Origin: DATKMP01 sp963790045
GTDB taxonomy: Bacteria; Bacteroidota; Ignavibacteria; UBA10030
Assembly: GCA_963790045.1 (NCBI GenBank)
Contig: CAWBMS010000011.1
Coordinates: 1-64,000 of the forward strand
Direction of reading: 5' to 3'
DNA: 64,000 nt
Both the position numbers and the translations under genes were made by a program. The notes beneath the pieces were generated by a model. The model was given only the letters and a program-made list of their open reading frames with translations. It made no database searches and was not told where the DNA came from. Positions 45,775-55,603 of the stretch are shown piece by piece; within the stretch, counting starts at the first letter, position 1, and each line of letters starts with the position of its first letter.

Positions 45775-48535
45775 ATGAAACCTTACATTTACATTATTTG
45801 CTTATTATTACTGCTGCCTGAGTATAGTGTTGCGCAAGCACCAAGCCAGCCAAGCATCACGGTTGTTCAGCCGGACTTTGAGAACATCAAATCTCATGTT
45901 CCTGAATTTCTGCCGGATAAATCGATCAAGCATCCACGTATAGCGTTAGTGTTGAGCGGCGGCGGGGCACGGGGAATTTCGGCAATCGGTGTGCTGCGTG
46001 TGTTGGAGCATCATCATATTCCCATCGATTTGATCGTCGGCACAAGCATCGGTAGTGTTGTCGGCGGATTGTATGCGAGCGGATATTCCGTCGATCAATT
46101 GCAGCAAATCGCAGATACAACAGCGTGGAATGAAATATTGAGTTTCAATAACGAAGCACGTCGGCGCGATATGTTTTTAGATCAAAAACTTGCCAACGAT
46201 AAAAGTATTCTTGTCTTGCGATTTGAAGGATTTGAACCGGTTCTCCCGCAGGCATTTTCCACCGGACAGCGATTGACAAATTATCTCAACCTGTTAATGC
46301 TGCAAGGAATTTATCATCCCAATCCCAGCTTTGATGATCTTCGGATACCGTTTCGTGCTGTCAGTACCGATTTGGTCACTGGCAAAAGAATTGTCAGTGA
46401 TCATGGCGATATGACCATGGCGCTTCGAGCCAGCATGTCGATTCCGCTGCTCTTCAATCCTGTGCAGCGTGATACGATGCAGTTGCTCGATGGCGGATTG
46501 TTGGATAATCTTCCGGTGGATGTTGCATTGGAAAATCATGCCGATGTCGTTGTCGCCGTGGATGTAATGAGTCCGTTGCATCCACGAGATCAGTTGAATA
46601 CACCGTGGGCAATGGCTGATCAGATCACGACGATCATGATGCAAGAAGCAAACAAACGGGCACGGGAGAAGGCGGATCTCGTAATTACACCGAACCTCGG
46701 CAATCACTCCTCATCCGATTTCACGCAGCTGGATTCTTTGGTGCGTTTGGGTGAAGAAGCTGCAGAAGCAGCCCTTCCGCATTTGCAACAGATTATTGAT
46801 GAACGATGGAACTCTGCTCAACGATCAAATAATGATGTTACATATCGCTTGCCAAAGTTTTCATGGAATTTAATTCCATCAAAACAATTTTCAGACAGTG
46901 CTGCGGTGTGGGAACAACGCGGCTGGAGTTCGGCACCGGAAATTCGATGGCTTATCAATCAATTGTATTATGAAGGCGGGTACGCTTCTGTTCAAGCCGT
47001 GATAAAAAATTATAGCGATTCAACTCAAATTGAAATGAAACTCGTTGGCACGAATGTTTTGCGGGAAGTTCGATTCACGGGCAACCATATCATGTCTACA
47101 GATACGTTAACTTCTATCTTTCGACCGCTGTTAGGACAATCAATTAACATCACTACCACAACCCATGCGATGGAGTCGCTTCTCAGTTTGTACCGCGATG
47201 CAGGATATTCTCTTGCCCGCATTCGCACTGTGCGGTACCGATTCAGTGAGTCAGACAGCAACCATAAAAATCGATGAAGGCATTATTCATCGGTATGAAA
47301 TAAAAGGAACGGAGAAAACACGCGACTGGATCATCTGGCGGGAACTGCCGTTTCATGGCGGCGATGTGTTTCAGATTTCGCAAGTGGCGCAAGGCATTCG
47401 AAATGTGTACGGCACAGGATTGTTTGAACAAATACTCGTTACGATTCATTATGAAGGTGTGGATGATGAACGGAATGTTATGACGATCAATGCCCGCGAG
47501 CGTAAAACAGAATTGATTCGCTTTGGATTACGAATCGATAACGAGCGCGGCATTCAGCCGTCAGTGGATATACGGGATGAAAATTTTTTAGGCGTCGGTG
47601 TGGAGATGGGATTGTATATCGGCGGCGGTTCTCGTAATCAAAGTGTGATCGGTGAAGTAAAAGCGACGCGAATTTTCAATTCCTACTTGACCTTCGGCAT
47701 CAGAGGATATTCGCTTACTCGCGATATTGATGTCTATAAAAATGTTGTTGGAACTGATCCCACTTTCTTTGATTGTCAGAACATTGGTGAATATAAAGAT
47801 GTGTGTGACGGCGGCACGGTTGGTTTTGGAATGCAATTAGGACGGCTTGGTACGGCAACCATCGATGGCCGGCTTGAGTGGCATCATCTTTATAACACTG
47901 ACAATACTCCCATTACCAATCAAAGTTATGGCATTTCTTCTGTCCGTTTGATGACGAATATCGACACACAGGATAAAGTTCCATTCCCGACCGAAGGAAC
48001 GGTTGTGAATGTCTCGTATGAATCGGCATTGATGAATATTGGCGACGCCGTCGGATTTACAAAAATGTATTTTTCCTACGATCATTACATTTCATTCTTA
48101 GAGCGGATTACGATTCATCCTCATTTCAGTATCGGATTTGCGGATAAAGATTTACCCTTAAGCGAAGAATTTTCGTTAGGCGGACAAAATAATTTTTATG
48201 GATTCAGAGACGATGAGGAACGAGGGCGTCAACTGTTTTTAGCAAGTTTAGAGTACGAATATCGGTTACCGTTCAAATTATTCTTTGATACATATCTGAA
48301 AGCGCGTTATGACCTTGGCGCGGTGTGGGAGCAGCCGGAGGAAATGAGCTTAAATGCATTTACTCATGGAGTAGGATTGGCAATAGGGTTCGATACTCCT
48401 ATTGGCCCGGCTGATTTCGCTATTGGAAAAGCATTTTATTTGAGAACCGATTTATTTGATCATCCCGTTACATACGGCCCGTTAACGGCCTATTTTAGTA
48501 TCGGTTTTCCCATCACGGGAGTTGTTCACCAGTAA
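45775..48535 (+). CDS. Patatin-like phospholipase fused to a BamA/Omp85 barrel, type Vd-like (one frameshift)
   Basis: About 920 residues. Signal peptide (IYIICLLLLLPEYSVAQ), then a patatin domain: oxyanion LVLSGGGARGISAIG, Ser elbow LIVGTSIGSVVGG, and Asp in LLDGGLLDNLPVDVA. Next a POTRA-like segment (LREVRFTGNHIMSTDTL, RYEIKGTEKTRDWIIWREL), then an Omp85 barrel with EEFSLGGQNNFYGFRDDE and ADFAIGKAF, ending AYFSIGFPITGVVHQ. This is the PlpD-like layout, in which the barrel presents its own lipase at the surface. Frame break at about 47251: one inserted C separates RTVRY from DSVSQTATIKI. Either autosecretion or an intracellular-side role is possible. Confidence 0.88.
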
Positions 48536-48621
48536 GAAACTGAATGATGAAAGCTGCCACACAAGGGAAACTTGTTGTTTTTTGTTGCGTAGTCTTAAGA
48601 AGATGATAGGAAGGAAAAAAT

Positions 48622-51145
48622 ATGAAGCGACTTTCTGAACGCATGTCACCGGCACTTATTCGATTTTTATATACGGCCGCTGCATTGATAGTGCTTGCAG
48701 TCTGTCTGTTAAATTTTTATGTCGTGATGTTTGAACGTGTAAGCGGCAATGACCAATGCCGTTGGATGGATAGAGACCAACGTGTGTATATTTCGGATAT
48801 TGTTCATGACGGCGTTTCGGCACACGCAGGGTTGCAGGATGGAGATGAGCTTGTAAAAATCGATGGTCAAACAATCAAGGCGAGCTTCGAAGCACAACGG
48901 TTGATCAATCAAAAAGCTGGTTCGATTGTTACGTATACCATTGAACGTAATGGTAGGTACGTTTGATACTCATATTTTGATTTTAAAGCTAATAAACGTT
49001 TTCTATCTGGCGCAATTTTTGTACGGTGTTGGATTTCTCATTGTCGGACTCGTGGTCGTCTTGGTGAGACCTAACGGGAAGCTGCAACGGATGTTTGCTC
49101 GCTTCAGTATCCTTTCCATGTCGTTTTTTGGCCTTTCCTTCATGAATATTAATCCGCTCATTGATTCGATGTGGCGAATGCGATTGCTCAACATTCCATT
49201 TCTTATTGGTACTATCTTTGCATTGCCGTTGTTTGTACGATTCTTCTTTTATTTTCCGGTTACCCACCAGCAAAAAACAAAGTGGCTTACTATACTTTTA
49301 TATGTAATATCCATCACGCTTGCATCTATCTTCATGCTATGTCGCGGAGATGTCTGGCCGGGATTGATCAGTGCAGCTTTATTATTCCGTTATGGTTTTT
49401 ATGTCGCAGGGTTTTTAATCTTTGTTCATAGTTATTATAAATTAGTTAAAGTGGTCGAACGAAAAAATTTACGCCCAATTCTTCTTGGAGTAATCTTGGG
49501 CATCGTTGTCGTTTTGTATACTATCATTATGGTGGTGGCGAATCCGTTTGCTTTTTTTATAAATCCTATCCTGTTACTCCCGTTGATGCTGTTGGTGCTA
49601 GGACCGATGCTCTTTGGCTATGCCATCTTTCGTTATGGATTGATGGATATGGATATTGTCGTGCGGCGCAGCTTAACGTACGGCGCGGTAACAGCAGTTG
49701 TGGCTGCAATTTACTTGGTGACGGTTTTCGGTTTGAAAAGTTTGTTCTCATATTTTTTTGTGATAAGAGAAAATCATATTATCGATATTGTTTCGCTTGC
49801 GTTGATTGCCGTTGTCTTTGATCCGATTAAGCAGCGGTTTCAACTCGGCATCGATCGCCTCTTTTATCGCGAGCGCTATGATTATCAACGTGCGTTGTTG
49901 GAATTTACGCAAGAACTGCCACGATTGTTGGAACTTGATAAAATTCTTTCTTCTATCGTCACGCGAATTTCTTCTACCATGCATATTGAAAAAATTTCCG
50001 TGACGCTTTGCGGAATCAAAGATTGTTCCTGCGTGGCAAAAAATATGGATTCCGTAGCATGCGAATTTAAGGAAACAGACCGCGGATTAATTGCTCTTCT
50101 GCGGAAAACGAGGAAGCCCATCGATTTGTATGCTTTTAAAAGCACAAATGAATTTATGGAGTTTGATTCGGCGGAGAAGGAAAAATTGTTGCAAGCAGGA
50201 GTCGTGCTTTCCATTCCGATGTTTTTGCAGGATCAGTTGGTGGGATTCATCAACATTGGGCCGAAAATGTCCGGACGCGGATATTCACAAGAAGATATCA
50301 ATTTGCTTGCAACGGTTGCTGGACAGGCAGCAATTGCCATTGATAATTCTCGTTTGCATAAAGCAGAATTGGAACAAGAACGTATTAAGGAAGAACTCGA
50401 TCTTGCGCGAAAAATTCAACAAGGGTTGTTTCCAAAATCGAATCCTCATATTGCCGGACTTGATATTGCAGGCATTTCCATTCCTGCGTTAAGTGTGGGC
50501 GGCGATTATTATGATTTCATCCGGCTCAGTCCCACAAAAATTCTCACGGTGGTAGCAGATGTATCTGGCAAAGGAATGTCGGCGGCGTTGTATATGTCGA
50601 AGATTCAGGGAATGGTGCAGTTGGCGGCGTATATGTACAATTCGCCGAAAGAAATGTTGAAACATATTAACCGCCGCATTTTTGATGGCATCGACAGAAA
50701 ATCTTTCATCACAATGATTCTTGCATTGATCGACACCAGAAAAAAAGAAGTGCGACTCTGCCGTGCAGGGCACAATAAAGCAATGATCGTTGCAAACAAC
50801 AAGGTGCATATTCTTCAAGGCGCCGGTATTGCGCTGGGATTGGAACGCGGTCCTGTGTTCGAAGATCAATTGGAAGAAGTCCGCATTCCATTAAAACAGG
50901 ATACGTTGTTCTTGCTTTACACCGACGGTATTACAGAAGCGATGAATGAACAGAAGCAGGAATTAGGCGAAGGGCCGGTTGAAGCGGTGTTGAAGAACAT
51001 GCGAACAACTTCTGCTGAAGAAATTGAGCATGCTATATTACAAACAGTAGAAACATTCCGCGGCAATGCCGAACAGCACGACGATGTAACGATGGTGGTA
51101 GTGAAACGTACGATGGAAAGAAAATCGAGAAAAAGGCAGAAGTGA
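48622..51145 (+). CDS. PDZ-membrane-GAF-SpoIIE/RsbU protein phosphatase (one frameshift)
   Basis: About 840 residues. An N-terminal helix (FLYTAAALIVLAVCLLNFYVV) precedes a PDZ-like domain (VYISDIVHDGVSAHAGLQDGDELVKIDGQ). After a frame break near 48950 come seven or so membrane helices, then a GAF-type domain (LELDKILSSIVTRISSTMHIE) and a PP2C/SpoIIE phosphatase domain with SVGGDYYDFIRLS, VADVSGKGMSAALYMS, LLYTDGITEAMNEQ, and DDVTMVVV. It would dephosphorylate an anti-sigma-antagonist in response to envelope signals sensed by the PDZ part. No partner genes nearby. Ribosome site AGGAAGG before the ATG. Confidence 0.88.
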
Positions 51146-51191
51146 TTTTTTGTTTGCAACTGTAAATTAATACGGAATCCATTCTTGGGAT

Positions 51192-51215
51192 ATCATCCCT
51201 TATGTAAGGGATGAT
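51192..51215. terminator. Hairpin between convergent genes
   Basis: ATCATCCCTT-ATGT-AAGGGATGAT, perfect 10-bp stem in the 91-base gap between convergent genes. Could stop both transcripts, though neither side has a T-run. Confidence 0.5.
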
Positions 51216-51236
51216 AAGGAGAGAAGTACGTAAATG

Positions 51237-52475
51237 CTAAGCGTTCAATTTAATACGGAATGTTGTCTTAAATCCTGATTTGCTGTCTCTTAAAGAGAGT
51301 TTGCCGTGATGATAGGATTCGACTATGCGTTTCGATAAACTCAGCCCGAGGCCCCAGCCGCGTTTCTTTGTAGAAAATCCTGGACGGAACACATCGTTGC
51401 GGTGTTTTGAATCGATGCCTTTGCCGGTATCGGAAACGTCGATAAAAACATGCTTCCCTTGTCGGGAAAGAGAATAGGCGATTTTGCCATCACCGCTTTC
51501 GATAGCATCGAGTGCATTCTTAGTAAGATTTTCGATTACCCATTCGAACAATTCACGATTGATGCGTGCTGAAACAGGTTCCGGCGATTCGATAACAAGT
51601 TGAACTTTCTTTCCAGTCTGTGGAATACGGCGTTTAAAATATTCAATCACTTTTCCGATGACATCCGTAAGATTCTCTTGCCGTAAGTCCGGTTTGGAAC
51701 CGATCTTCGAAAATCTGTCTGCAATTTTTTGCAAACGATGCAAGTCGTTTTCCATGTCGTTCAAGGTTTCTAATTTTTTTGGATCGTCTGCAGATTGATC
51801 TTTCAATAATTCTGTCCAGCCGAGCATACTGGAAATCGGTGTGCCGAGTTGGTGTGCGGTTTCGCGCGCCATACCTACCCAGATATTGCTTTGTTCATTC
51901 CGTTTGATGTAACTGAAGCTGATATACCCGATCATAATAAAGATTGCTGCGAGTGCAAGCTCGATATACGGCAGCCTGCGCAAATTCGAAACAAGCGGTG
52001 ATTCTCCAAAGTGAACATACGAGAGCACGATCGTATCTTGATACGTGACAGCAATCGGTTTCTGCGATCGGTCCATTTGCTGAACGAAAGTGTTGAGATC
52101 TGCTTCCTGCTGCTCGCGCGTGAGGGTTGAATCGAGATCGATATTTTTTATGCTGAATTGAAACGGATAATGGATAGCGTTGTGCCGATCTGTCATGATA
52201 ATCGGAAAATCGATGCGGCGATTGATCTCGGAAAAAATGAAATTGTAATCGCCGCCGTCGGTGGATTTGCCGTTGGCGACGTACTCAAGAGATTTTGCGT
52301 AAAGGTCGGCGTTCTCTTTTTCTTTTTGATTGAGTTGAATAACAATGCGATGCGTAAACCACAATGTTCCGATGATGATGACGAAGCCGAAAAATAACAA
52401 CAGAATTTTTAATTTTCCGCCTGCCGAAACGGAACCCGTAGCTTCAGAACGAATCGTCGAACCGGTTTTCATCAT
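51237..52475 (-). CDS. Sensor histidine kinase
   Basis: 412 residues. Two membrane helices (ILLLFFGFVIIIGTLWFTH and IELALAAIFIMIGYISFSYI) flank a periplasmic domain of about 110 residues. The phospho-acceptor box is MARETAHQLGTPISSMLGW; the ATPase has VIENLTKNALDAIES (N box), VSDTGKGIDSKHR (G1), and GWGLGLSLSKRIVESYHHG (G2). No receiver gene lies beside it. It begins 3 bases after the purA stop and probably shares its transcript; purA and this kinase have no known functional link. Confidence 0.9.
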   Translation of the reverse strand: MMKTGSTIRSEATGSVSAGGKLKILLLFFGFVIIIGTLWFTHRIVIQLNQKEKENADLYAKSLEYVANGKSTDGGDYNFIFSEINRRIDFPIIMTDRHNAIHYPFQFSIKNIDLDSTLTREQQEADLNTFVQQMDRSQKPIAVTYQDTIVLSYVHFGESPLVSNLRRLPYIELALAAIFIMIGYISFSYIKRNEQSNIWVGMARETAHQLGTPISSMLGWTELLKDQSADDPKKLETLNDMENDLHRLQKIADRFSKIGSKPDLRQENLTDVIGKVIEYFKRRIPQTGKKVQLVIESPEPVSARINRELFEWVIENLTKNALDAIESGDGKIAYSLSRQGKHVFIDVSDTGKGIDSKHRNDVFRPGFSTKKRGWGLGLSLSKRIVESYHHGKLSLRDSKSGFKTTFRIKLNA

Positions 52476-52478
52476 CAG

Positions 52479-53804
52479 TTAGCATTTGAACAATGTTTGA
52501 TCGCGGCGCGGGCCGACGGATACCATGGAAATATTGGTGCGCAATAGTTTTTCGACAGTCTCCAAATACCGTCTCGTTTCTTTCGGCAGCTTTGCATAAG
52601 TGCGGACATCAGAGATTTTTGTATTCCATCCTTTGAAGCGAATATATTGCGGTTCGATCTGATCAAGCGTTTGCGTATCGGTGGGGAAACTTTTTAAAAT
52701 CTTATTGCCGACTTTATAACCGGTGCAAACGCAAATTTCATCAAACTCGTCCAACACGTCCAACTTAGTAATTGCCACGGTTTGGATTCCGTTGATGCGA
52801 ATGGAATACTCCAAGCTTACAAGGTCTAACCATCCGCAGCGCCGCGGCCGGCCGGTGGTGGCGCCGAACTCGCCGCCGATTTTGCGCAAGCGTTCACCGG
52901 TGACATCGTTCAGTTCTGTCGGGAAGGGGCCGTTGCCGACACGTGTGGTGTACGCTTTTACAATACCGAGAATAGAATCGATTGCTGTGGGTGGAATGCC
53001 GAGCCCCGTGCATGCGCCGCCGCTTGTGGGATTGGATGACGTGACGAACGGATAGGTTCCGTGATCAACATCCAACAATGCGCCTTGTGCTCCTTCGGCG
53101 AGCATGCGTTTCTTTTTGCGCAGAGCGTCGTTCAAATACAGCGATGTATCGGTCACATACTCGTCGATCTTTTTATCGAACTCGACATATTCCTGAATAA
53201 TTTCATCAACGTTAAGCGAGTCGGCATTATAGAGCTTTTTAAGTATTTCATTGCTCGTTTCGATATTGAATTTCAATTTTTTTGCCAGCACATCGCGGTT
53301 CAACAGATCGACCACGCGGATACCGGTACGCAAATATTTATCATTGTAGGCAGGCCCGATGCCGCGGCCGGTGGTTCCGATTTTGTTTGCGCCTTTTTCC
53401 CGCGCCGCATCTAACAACTTGTGATACGGCATAATAAGATGCGCGTTGTGGCTGATGAGCAGCCGCCCGGAAATTTTAAAACCGGCTTTCCTCAACTGAT
53501 CGATTTCCGTCATCAAGGCAAATGGATCCAGCACAACGCCGTTGCCGATGACGCAGGTAACATGTTTATGGAAGATGCCGGATGGAATCAGGTGAAGAAC
53601 GAATTCATGATCTTCGCCTTTGTTCTTTCCCGGAATGATAACGGTATGCCCGGCATTGGCGCCGCCTTGATAGCGCGCCACGATATCGACCTTTTCGCTC
53701 AGGTGATCGACAATTTTTCCTTTTCCTTCATCGCCCCATTGGGCGCCGACAATAATTTGTGCTGACACAGTTGTTGCTTTGTAGTTGTGATTGAATATGT
53801 GCAT
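52479..53804 (-). CDS. purA: Adenylosuccinate synthetase
   Basis: Converts IMP, GTP and aspartate to adenylosuccinate in AMP synthesis. The signature QIIVGAQWGDEGKGKIVD is near the start, followed by GGANAGHTV, IGTTGRGIGPAYNDK, EGAQGALLDVDHGTYPFVTSS, GEFGATTGRPRRCGWLD, and TKLDVLD (guanine). 441 residues from ATG 53804; a GTG at 53768 would begin SAQIIVG, matching many homologues. Intact. Confidence 0.96.
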   Translation of the reverse strand: MHIFNHNYKATTVSAQIIVGAQWGDEGKGKIVDHLSEKVDIVARYQGGANAGHTVIIPGKNKGEDHEFVLHLIPSGIFHKHVTCVIGNGVVLDPFALMTEIDQLRKAGFKISGRLLISHNAHLIMPYHKLLDAAREKGANKIGTTGRGIGPAYNDKYLRTGIRVVDLLNRDVLAKKLKFNIETSNEILKKLYNADSLNVDEIIQEYVEFDKKIDEYVTDTSLYLNDALRKKKRMLAEGAQGALLDVDHGTYPFVTSSNPTSGGACTGLGIPPTAIDSILGIVKAYTTRVGNGPFPTELNDVTGERLRKIGGEFGATTGRPRRCGWLDLVSLEYSIRINGIQTVAITKLDVLDEFDEICVCTGYKVGNKILKSFPTDTQTLDQIEPQYIRFKGWNTKISDVRTYAKLPKETRRYLETVEKLLRTNISMVSVGPRRDQTLFKC

Positions 53805-54401
53805 GGTGTTGCTTTGGAATTAACTGATGTCCGCTGCAACGCCATTACTAATTAACAATATTTCGCACGAAAGACAAGAGCAGGGAAAAAATCATGTGAC
53901 CGATTCAAATAACTGTTTTATGCCTTCGGCTTGTTACCGAATCTCTGAAGTAGTACACCTGCGATGGGCAGGAAACTTTGTAGTGGGGATGCTTGTGTGT
54001 TGTGCAAAAATTTTGAAAGGAACGAAGGGAAAAAATTATTGCAAGTGAAAAAACATTAACCAACCGATAAGTGTGTTGGTAACAGCATTTGAACAACATA
54101 CAGCACAGAAAGATATTGACAAAACAAAAAGCTGCATAGCTTAATTCTCAGCTACGCACTGTTTGGGAATTTCAACAGAACATGGGACATCATAAAATAT
54201 TTTCAAGATGTGAAAATTAATTGGCTCAGAATTAATTGAATCGTTTGTATATTTTTAGTCATGTATTATTTTGGATAATTATTATCAATTGCCATTCCAT
54301 TTATAGTTGATAAATCTCGGCAGTTGTTGAATATCCTCCACCGTTGACATCTTGCATCATCAAAAAGAGATCAAAATCCATAGTTGGAATAGGCATATCA
54401 T
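53805..54401. other. Divergent intergenic region, about 600 bp
   Basis: AT-rich gap between purA and the FIST gene. A possible -35 box TTGACA at 54116-54121 has no good -10 partner. AGCTGCATAGCT and similar short palindromes are present. No ORF or RNA gene supported. Confidence 0.4.
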
Positions 54402-55603
54402 TTGTCTTATTTTTTTGTACAAGAAAGCAAATGGTCAAGATATTGTTCAAAAGTAAAAAAATCGGAAGAAAATATAGTGGTTGCTCAAGTTGATTATACG
54501 GGAACGATTGAAGGTCTTCAAAAGATTCTCAATCAAAAAACATCTCAAAAAAATGTTGCAGGAGTTTTGATCTTTGCATGCGATGCCAATGACTTTAAAC
54601 CGGAAACTGTCAACACTATTCTAAAGAATATTCCGATTCCCGTGTTTGGCGGTATTTTCCCCGAACTCATTTATGGACGAAACAAGTTAACCAAGGGGAC
54701 TATCATTGTAGATTTATCCGCTTGTCCCAATGTGCAAATTATTCCTCATCTGAGTGATCCGTCGGTTGATTATGATGAAGTAATCAGTCAAAAATTTTCA
54801 GAGGATGATCAGAATAAAACTTTGTTCGTCTTGGTAGATGGATTGTCACAAAGAATTAGTGCGCTGATCGACAGCTTGTTTAATTTTTTTGGACTAGAAG
54901 TTAATTACGTCGGTGGTGGTTGTGGTTCCCTGAGTTTTAAACCCAAACCATGTCTGTTCACAAATGAAGGTCTTATCGCAGATAGCGCTATTCTTGCTGC
55001 GGTGGATATAAGAAGCGGCATCGGTGTGAGTCATGGCTGGCATAGTGTGCGCGGTCCTTTCAAAGTAACCGAATCGGACCGAAATGCGATTTTAACCCTT
55101 GACTGGCAGCCGGCTTTTTCGGTTTATCGAACGGTTGTAGAAGAAGCCGCCCGATGTAAATTTACCGATACGAATTTTTTTGAATTGGCAAAATGTTTTC
55201 CGTTTGGCATTAAACGACTCGGCGGTGAAATGATCGTACGAGATACCGCTTATGGCAAAAAAGAATGGCGCTCTCGTTTGTGTGGGAGAAGTTCCTGTGG
55301 AAAGTTATGTCAGATATCCTGACGGGAGATGAATCGTCTCTTGTGAATGCTGCCGGAAAAGCTCTGGCACTCAGTCTCGATGCATATCATGGTCCTGCTG
55401 ATAAGAAAATGATTTTGTTTATTGATTGCATCTCACGAGTGCTCTTTCTCGGTAAAGAGTTTGAGAAAGAGATCAATGCGGTGTACCATGAGGGCACTCC
55501 TCTGATTGGTGCGTTGACTCTGGGCGAGATTGCCAACAGCGGAAAAGATTATTTAGAGTTTTTCAACAAAACTGCTGTTGTTGGCTGCTTGGAGGTGAAA
55601 TGA
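54402..55603 (+). CDS. FIST-domain sensory protein (two frameshifts)
   Basis: About 400 residues with FIST N- and C-terminal domains, predicted to bind small ligands such as amino acids. Recognisable parts: VAGVLIFACDANDF, VNYVGGGCGSLSFKPKP, SGIGVSHGWHSVRGPFKVTESD, NGALVCVGEVPVESYV, and GALTLGEIANSGKDYLEFFNKTAVVG. Frame breaks at about 55259-55264 (A6 run then G) and about 55307-55310; one base too many at each. The true N-terminus is uncertain: the ORF begins with TTG at 54402, and ATG 54432 is in another frame. Its stop overlaps the kinase ATG (ATGA), so they are co-translated and likely one sensory unit. Confidence 0.8.
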
